Notes under the pieces: generated by a model
Databases searched by the model: none
The model's input: the letters and a program-made list of their open reading frames with translations, nothing else
Told to the model about the DNA's origin: nothing
Translations under genes and position numbers: made by a program
Shown: positions 34,568-38,274 of the stretch, piece by piece
Position numbering within the stretch: position 1 is the first letter of the stretch
Layout of the letters: each line of letters opens with the position of its first letter
Assembly: GCA_001724855.1 (NCBI GenBank)
Contig: MEED01000031.1
Coordinates: 1 to 38,274 of the forward strand
Origin: Lautropia sp. SCN 69-89
GTDB lineage: Bacteria > Pseudomonadota > Gammaproteobacteria > Burkholderiales > Burkholderiaceae_E
DNA: 38,274 bases
Direction of reading: 5' to 3'

Positions 34568-34602
34568 GGACGGATTATCCGTCCGCCCGGCAGCGATGAC
34601 AA
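34568..34602 (-). promoter_or_regulatory. maeB promoter with a perfect palindrome over the -10
   Basis: On the minus strand TTGTCA (34602-34597) and GATAAT (34579-34574) are spaced by exactly 17 bp, a near-consensus sigma-70 promoter. The palindrome GGACGGAT-T-ATCCGTCC (34568-34584) is perfect (8-1-8) and covers the -10, so a dimeric repressor bound there would block RNA polymerase. The predicted start is near 34567, giving a leader of about 30 bases. Confidence 0.65.
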
Positions 34603-34788
34603 ACCTGGCGTCTTGGCGAGCGGTGTCTCGGAGACGGCACCCTCACCTACAGGCCCTCACCCGCAGGCCCGCGCCTTTGCCGATACCGTCGTGGCGTTCG
34701 TGAGCAAGAGCCCCGCCTTCGGTCCGAACACCACCAACGCTGCCAGAGCGGTAGTCGGTGGCGGGGCGCGATGCGGGGCGGCCTCGAA

Positions 34789-37700
34789 TCACGAAGCCCG
34801 ATCGGCGAGCGCGCGCTCGAGCACGCACGCCACGTGCTCGGCGCTGCGGTTCGCGCCATCGGCGATCTGGTGCCTGCAGCTGGTGCCGTCGGCGACGACG
34901 ATGTCGCCAGGGCCGGCCGCGCGCACCGCCGGCAACAGCGCCGCCTCGCCCATCTTCATCGAGATGTCGTGGTGCTCGGCTTCGTAACCGAACGCGCCCG
35001 CCATCCCGCAGCAGCTCGACTCGATCAGCTCGACCTTCAGCGACGGGATCAGGCCGAGCACGGTGCGTATCGGCGCGATCGCGTCGAAGGCCTTCTGGTG
35101 GCAGTGCCCGTGCAGCAGCGCGCGCGCCTGCGGCAACGCCCGAAGCGCCAGCTTCAGACGGCCGGCCTCGTGCTCGCGCGCGAGGAATTCCTCGAACAGC
35201 ATCGCCTGCGAGGCCAGCGCACCGGCCGCCTCGCCCAGCCCCAGCACCAGGAACTCGTCGCGCATCGTGAGCAGGCACGAAGGCTCGAGCCCGACGACCG
35301 GCACGCCCCGCTGCACCCACGGTGCCAGTGCCCCGAGCGTGCGCCGCGCCTCGGCGCGCGCCTCGTCGACCAGCCCGGTGGCGAGGAAGGTCCTGCCGCA
35401 ACAGAGCGGCCGGCGCGGATCCGCGTCGCCGTCGGCCGCGCGCGCGACGTGCACGCGATAGCCCGCGGCCTGCAGGACACGCCTCGCGGCGCGCAGGTTC
35501 TCGGGCTCGAAATAGTTGTCGAAGGTGTCGGCCCACAGCACGACGTCCAGGCCGTCGCCGGCCGGCGCGGCGACGCCCTCGCGCGCCTGGCCGCGATCGC
35601 GCGTGAACACGTCGCGGCGCCAGACGGGCAATCTGCGCCGCGCCGACAGGCCGAGCAGCCGCTCGCCCAGCCAGGCCGCGCCCGGCAGCCGATCGCGCAG
35701 GTTCGCCAGCCACGGCAACCGGGAGAGCCACGGTGCGTAGCGCGGCAGGAACGCCACCATGCGCTCGCGCAGCCGCAGTGGATGGCGCTTGCGATAGTGG
35801 TACAGGAACTCGGTCTTCATCCGCGCCATGTCCACGCCCGTCGGACACTCGCGCTTGCAACCCTTGCAGCCCACGCACAGGGACATCGTCTCGTACATCG
35901 CCTGCGACACCAGCGCGTCCTCGCCGAGCTGGCCCGAGAGCGCGAGGCGCAGCGTGTTCGCGCGCCCGCGCGTGAGGTCGCGCTCGTCGCGGGTCGCGCG
36001 GTAGCTCGGGCACATCGTGCCGGCGTCGAACTTGCGACAGTGGCCGTTGTTGTTGCACATCTCGACGGCTTTGGCGAAGCCGCGCGCGGGATCGCCGCCG
36101 GTGCCCGGGGCGCTGGTACGCTCGGTGACCGGGTCGGTCTGCACGTCCCAGGCCGACCAGTCGAGCGCGGTCGCGAGCGGCTGCGGCGCATAGCCCGGGC
36201 GGAAGCGGAACAGCGACGCGTCGTCCATCCGCGGCGGCCGCACGATCTTGCCCGGATTCATCAGTCCGAGCGGATCGAACGCTTCCTTGACCTCCTCGAA
36301 CGCATGCGTCAGCCTCGGCCCGAACTGCCAGGCGACCCATTCGCTGCGCACCAGCCCGTCGCCGTGCTCGCCGGAGTAGGCGCCCTTGAACTGGCGCACC
36401 ATCGCCGAAGCCTCTTTGGCGATCGCCCGCATCTTCGCGGCGCCGCCGTCGGCGCCGTGCCGGCGCATGTCGAGGATCGGGCGAACGTGAAGCGTGCCGA
36501 CCGAAGCGTGCGCATACCAGGTGCCGCGCGTGCCGTGGCGCGCGAACACCTCGGTGAGCCGGCCGGTGTATTCGGCCAGGTGCTCGAGGGGCACTGCGCA
36601 GTCCTCGATGAAGCTGACCGGCTTGCCGTCGCCCCTGAGCGACATCATGATGTTCAGGCCGGCCTTGCGCACTTCCCACAGCGCCTTCTGCCGCGCCTTG
36701 TCGAGCAGCTCGACCACCGAGCCAGGCAGGCCCAGGTCGCCCATCAGCTCGCCGAGCCGTGCCAGCCGCTGCGCCAGCGCCGCGGCGTCGTCGCCGCTGA
36801 ATTCGACCAGCAGGATCGCCTCGGGACCGCGCCCGTCACGTTCGACCAGCGCGGCTTCGATCGTCGGGCGGAAGACCGGATTGGCGCGCGACAGCTCGAT
36901 CATCGTGCGGTCGACCAGCTCCACCGCCGAGGGTCCGAGCTTCACGATGTGCTGTGCGCTGTCCATCGCCGCGTGGAAGCTCGGGAAGTTCACCACCCCG
37001 AGCACCTTGGCCGCCGGCAGCCGCGACAATTTCAGGACCAGGCGGCGGAAATACGCGAGCGTGCCTTCCGAGCCCACCAGCAGGTGCGCCAGGTTGACCG
37101 AGCCATCGGCGGTATAGGGCCGCTCCGATTGCGGATGGAACACGTCGAGGTTGTAGCCGCCCACCCGGCGCAGCACCTTCGGCCACCGACGCTCGATCTC
37201 CTCGCGCTCGCGCGCGGCGATCGCGAACAGCCTCGACACCAGTTCGCCGCTGCGCGCCGAGGCCATCGGCCGCTTCGCGTCGGTGCCGAACGGCCCGAAA
37301 TGCTCGGTGGTGCCGTCGGAGAGGATCGCATCGATCCCGAGCACGTTGTGCACCATGTTGCCGTAGGCAATCGAGCGCGAGCCGCAGGAGTTGTTGCCGG
37401 CCATGCCGCCCAGCGTCGCCTGTGCGCCCGTCGACACGTCGACCGGAAACCAGAGGCCGTGCGGCTCGAGCCACGCATTGAGCGCGTCGAGCACGATCCC
37501 GGGCTGCACCTCGACCGTCATGGCCTGCGGGTCGAAGGCGGTCACCTTGTTCAGGTGCCGGCTGTTGTCGATCACCAGCGCTTCGCCCACGGTCTGGCCG
37601 CACTGACTGGTTCCGCCGCCGCGCGGCAGGATCGGGGTGCGCGACTCGCGCGCCAGGTCGATCGCGGCGATCACGTCCGCCTCGTCGGCGGGCACGACGA

Positions 37701-37872
37701 CGCCGACCGGATCGACCTGGTAGATCGAGGCGTCGGTCGCGTAGCGCCCGCGCGAAAACTCGTCGAACAGCACTTCGCCACGCAGCACGCGGCGCAGCCT
37801 CTGCGCGAGGCGGGCGCGCTCGGCGCGCGCCGGACCGGTGCGGGCCCGCGTGCCGGGGCTCATGCCGTGCAT
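34789..37872 (-). CDS. YdiJ-like FAD/Fe-S 2-hydroxyacid dehydrogenase
   Basis: A 1027-residue fusion of a GlcD-like FAD oxidoreductase with a GlpC-like Fe-S/CCG part, the size of E. coli YdiJ. The FAD PCMH region includes PILPRGGGTSQCGQTVGEALVIDNSRHLNKV and GGMAGNNSCGSRSIAYGNMVHNVLG; the oxidase C-terminal domain ends GEHGDGLVRSEWV and GLMNPGKIV. Cysteine clusters follow: MCNNNGHCRK with TMCPSYR, and CVGCKGCKRECPTG. Two CCG-type blocks close it (LCCGRTFLATG, HGHCHQKAF, SSCCGMAGAFGYE). It should oxidise a D-2-hydroxyacid (D-lactate, D-2-hydroxyglutarate or glycolate) and pass electrons to the respiratory chain. The ATG at 37872 or 37863 is uncertain, as neither has a good Shine-Dalgarno. A GntR regulator gene lies 18 bases upstream on the same strand. 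Confidence 0.92.
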   Translation of the reverse strand: MHGMSPGTRARTGPARAERARLAQRLRRVLRGEVLFDEFSRGRYATDASIYQVDPVGVVVPADEADVIAAIDLARESRTPILPRGGGTSQCGQTVGEALVIDNSRHLNKVTAFDPQAMTVEVQPGIVLDALNAWLEPHGLWFPVDVSTGAQATLGGMAGNNSCGSRSIAYGNMVHNVLGIDAILSDGTTEHFGPFGTDAKRPMASARSGELVSRLFAIAAREREEIERRWPKVLRRVGGYNLDVFHPQSERPYTADGSVNLAHLLVGSEGTLAYFRRLVLKLSRLPAAKVLGVVNFPSFHAAMDSAQHIVKLGPSAVELVDRTMIELSRANPVFRPTIEAALVERDGRGPEAILLVEFSGDDAAALAQRLARLGELMGDLGLPGSVVELLDKARQKALWEVRKAGLNIMMSLRGDGKPVSFIEDCAVPLEHLAEYTGRLTEVFARHGTRGTWYAHASVGTLHVRPILDMRRHGADGGAAKMRAIAKEASAMVRQFKGAYSGEHGDGLVRSEWVAWQFGPRLTHAFEEVKEAFDPLGLMNPGKIVRPPRMDDASLFRFRPGYAPQPLATALDWSAWDVQTDPVTERTSAPGTGGDPARGFAKAVEMCNNNGHCRKFDAGTMCPSYRATRDERDLTRGRANTLRLALSGQLGEDALVSQAMYETMSLCVGCKGCKRECPTGVDMARMKTEFLYHYRKRHPLRLRERMVAFLPRYAPWLSRLPWLANLRDRLPGAAWLGERLLGLSARRRLPVWRRDVFTRDRGQAREGVAAPAGDGLDVVLWADTFDNYFEPENLRAARRVLQAAGYRVHVARAADGDADPRRPLCCGRTFLATGLVDEARAEARRTLGALAPWVQRGVPVVGLEPSCLLTMRDEFLVLGLGEAAGALASQAMLFEEFLAREHEAGRLKLALRALPQARALLHGHCHQKAFDAIAPIRTVLGLIPSLKVELIESSCCGMAGAFGYEAEHHDISMKMGEAALLPAVRAAGPGDIVVADGTSCRHQIADGANRSAEHVACVLERALADRAS

Positions 37873-37890
37873 CGCGCTGCGCAGCCGCCC

Positions 37891-38274
37891 TCAGCCGGCC
37901 CGCGCGTCGGCCGCGGGCCACTGCTCGAGCACCGCGTCGCGCTTGTGGCGCAGGTGCTCCTCGAGCAGTGCGCGAAGCGCGGCACCGTCGCCCGCTCCCA
38001 GCGCGTCGAGCATGCGCTCGTGCTCGCGTACCGCCGCATCCCATTTCTCGCGATTGAAATTCGAGCGGAACCGCAGGTTCTGGATACGCGAGTTGATGCT
38101 CTCATAGGTCTCGGTGAGCACGGCATTGCGCGCGCATCGGTTGATCGCGCGATGGATCCGGCGGTTCAGCGCGTAATAGGCCGGCAGGTCGCGGCGCGCG
38201 TGCGCCGCGAGCATCTCGAAGTGCAACGCGCGGATCTCGTCGACCTCGCCTTGCGTGCGCCGCGCAGCGGCGAG
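37891..38274 (-). CDS. GntR-family regulator, FCD ligand domain (partial, start outside window)
   Basis: The last 127 residues of a regulator run open from the right edge to the stop at 37891. The visible part is an all-helical FCD domain: FEMLAAHARRDLPAYYALNRRIHRAINRCARNAVLTETYESI, then RFRSNFNREKWDAAVREHERMLDALGAGDGAALRALLEEHLRHKRDAVLEQ. The Asp/His residues that bind metal or carboxylate ligands in FCD proteins are present (LNRRIHRAI, EHERML). The N-terminal winged HTH must lie beyond the window. It shares strand and near-contact with the 2-hydroxyacid dehydrogenase gene, so I infer that it controls that gene in response to a hydroxyacid or similar carboxylate. Confidence 0.88.
   Translation of the reverse strand, partial: LAAARRTQGEVDEIRALHFEMLAAHARRDLPAYYALNRRIHRAINRCARNAVLTETYESINSRIQNLRFRSNFNREKWDAAVREHERMLDALGAGDGAALRALLEEHLRHKRDAVLEQWPAADARAG

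Noticed and set aside
34643-36679. A 678-codon minus-strand frame inside the YdiJ-like gene
   Set aside because: Wrong frame of the same strand; low-complexity Arg/Ala composition, while the overlapping frame has full FAD and Fe-S motifs.

Overview
The window is a roughly 70% GC chromosomal segment, almost fully coding, with strong codon bias, ATGA-type overlaps and clear Shine-Dalgarno sites. The order tkt-gap-pgk / pyk-fba / purC-purE-purK-sua5, a BoxR-type benzoate regulator and a fused AdoMet decarboxylase-spermidine synthase point to a betaproteobacterium, most likely Burkholderiales. I see no rRNA, tRNA, CRISPR array, insertion sequence or phage gene.

Layout. (1) 128-4686 is an aromatic-acid module: benzoate-CoA ligase and a MaoC-type hydratase (minus), a MioC-like flavodoxin (plus), a BoxR-like regulator (HTH plus shikimate-kinase-like domain, minus) and an alpha/beta hydrolase (plus). 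The boxR/hydrolase gap holds two copies of TGCAANATAA exactly 30 bp apart. (2) 4817-6154 is a triple-domain universal stress protein. (3) 6167-14852 (minus) is the pyk, fba, purC, purE, purK, sua5 part of the glycolysis/purine block, with pirin, a small barrel protein (plus) and hydroxypyruvate isomerase between fba and purC. (4) 14912-21562 separates pyk from pgk: a soluble PAS histidine kinase and NarL-type regulator (minus), and divergently an AhpD-like protein followed by a complete CUT1-type ABC importer (plus). (5) 21598-26319 (minus) is tkt-gap-orf106-pgk.

(6) 26320-26721 is the only gene-free stretch over 300 bases. It carries back-to-back promoters for tkt and for the spermidine fusion gene, and a leader of about 257 nt that folds on paper into a closed, branched RNA with two GCAA-capped hairpins. 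This is the best candidate for an undescribed element. (7) 26722-28793 holds the fusion gene and rsmE. (8) 28810-29635 (minus) is a barnase/barstar-type secreted RNase and inhibitor pair. (9) 29715-37872 (minus) holds a DUF1631 protein, MaeB malic enzyme (promoter with a perfect palindrome over the -10) and a YdiJ-like FAD/Fe-S dehydrogenase. A GntR/FCD regulator is cut by the right edge.

Together the genes cover central carbon flow (Calvin/pentose phosphate/lower glycolysis, malate to pyruvate, 2-hydroxyacid oxidation), purine and polyamine synthesis, and entry of benzoate-like acids into CoA-thioester catabolism. All functions are read from protein motifs and context; no database search was run.
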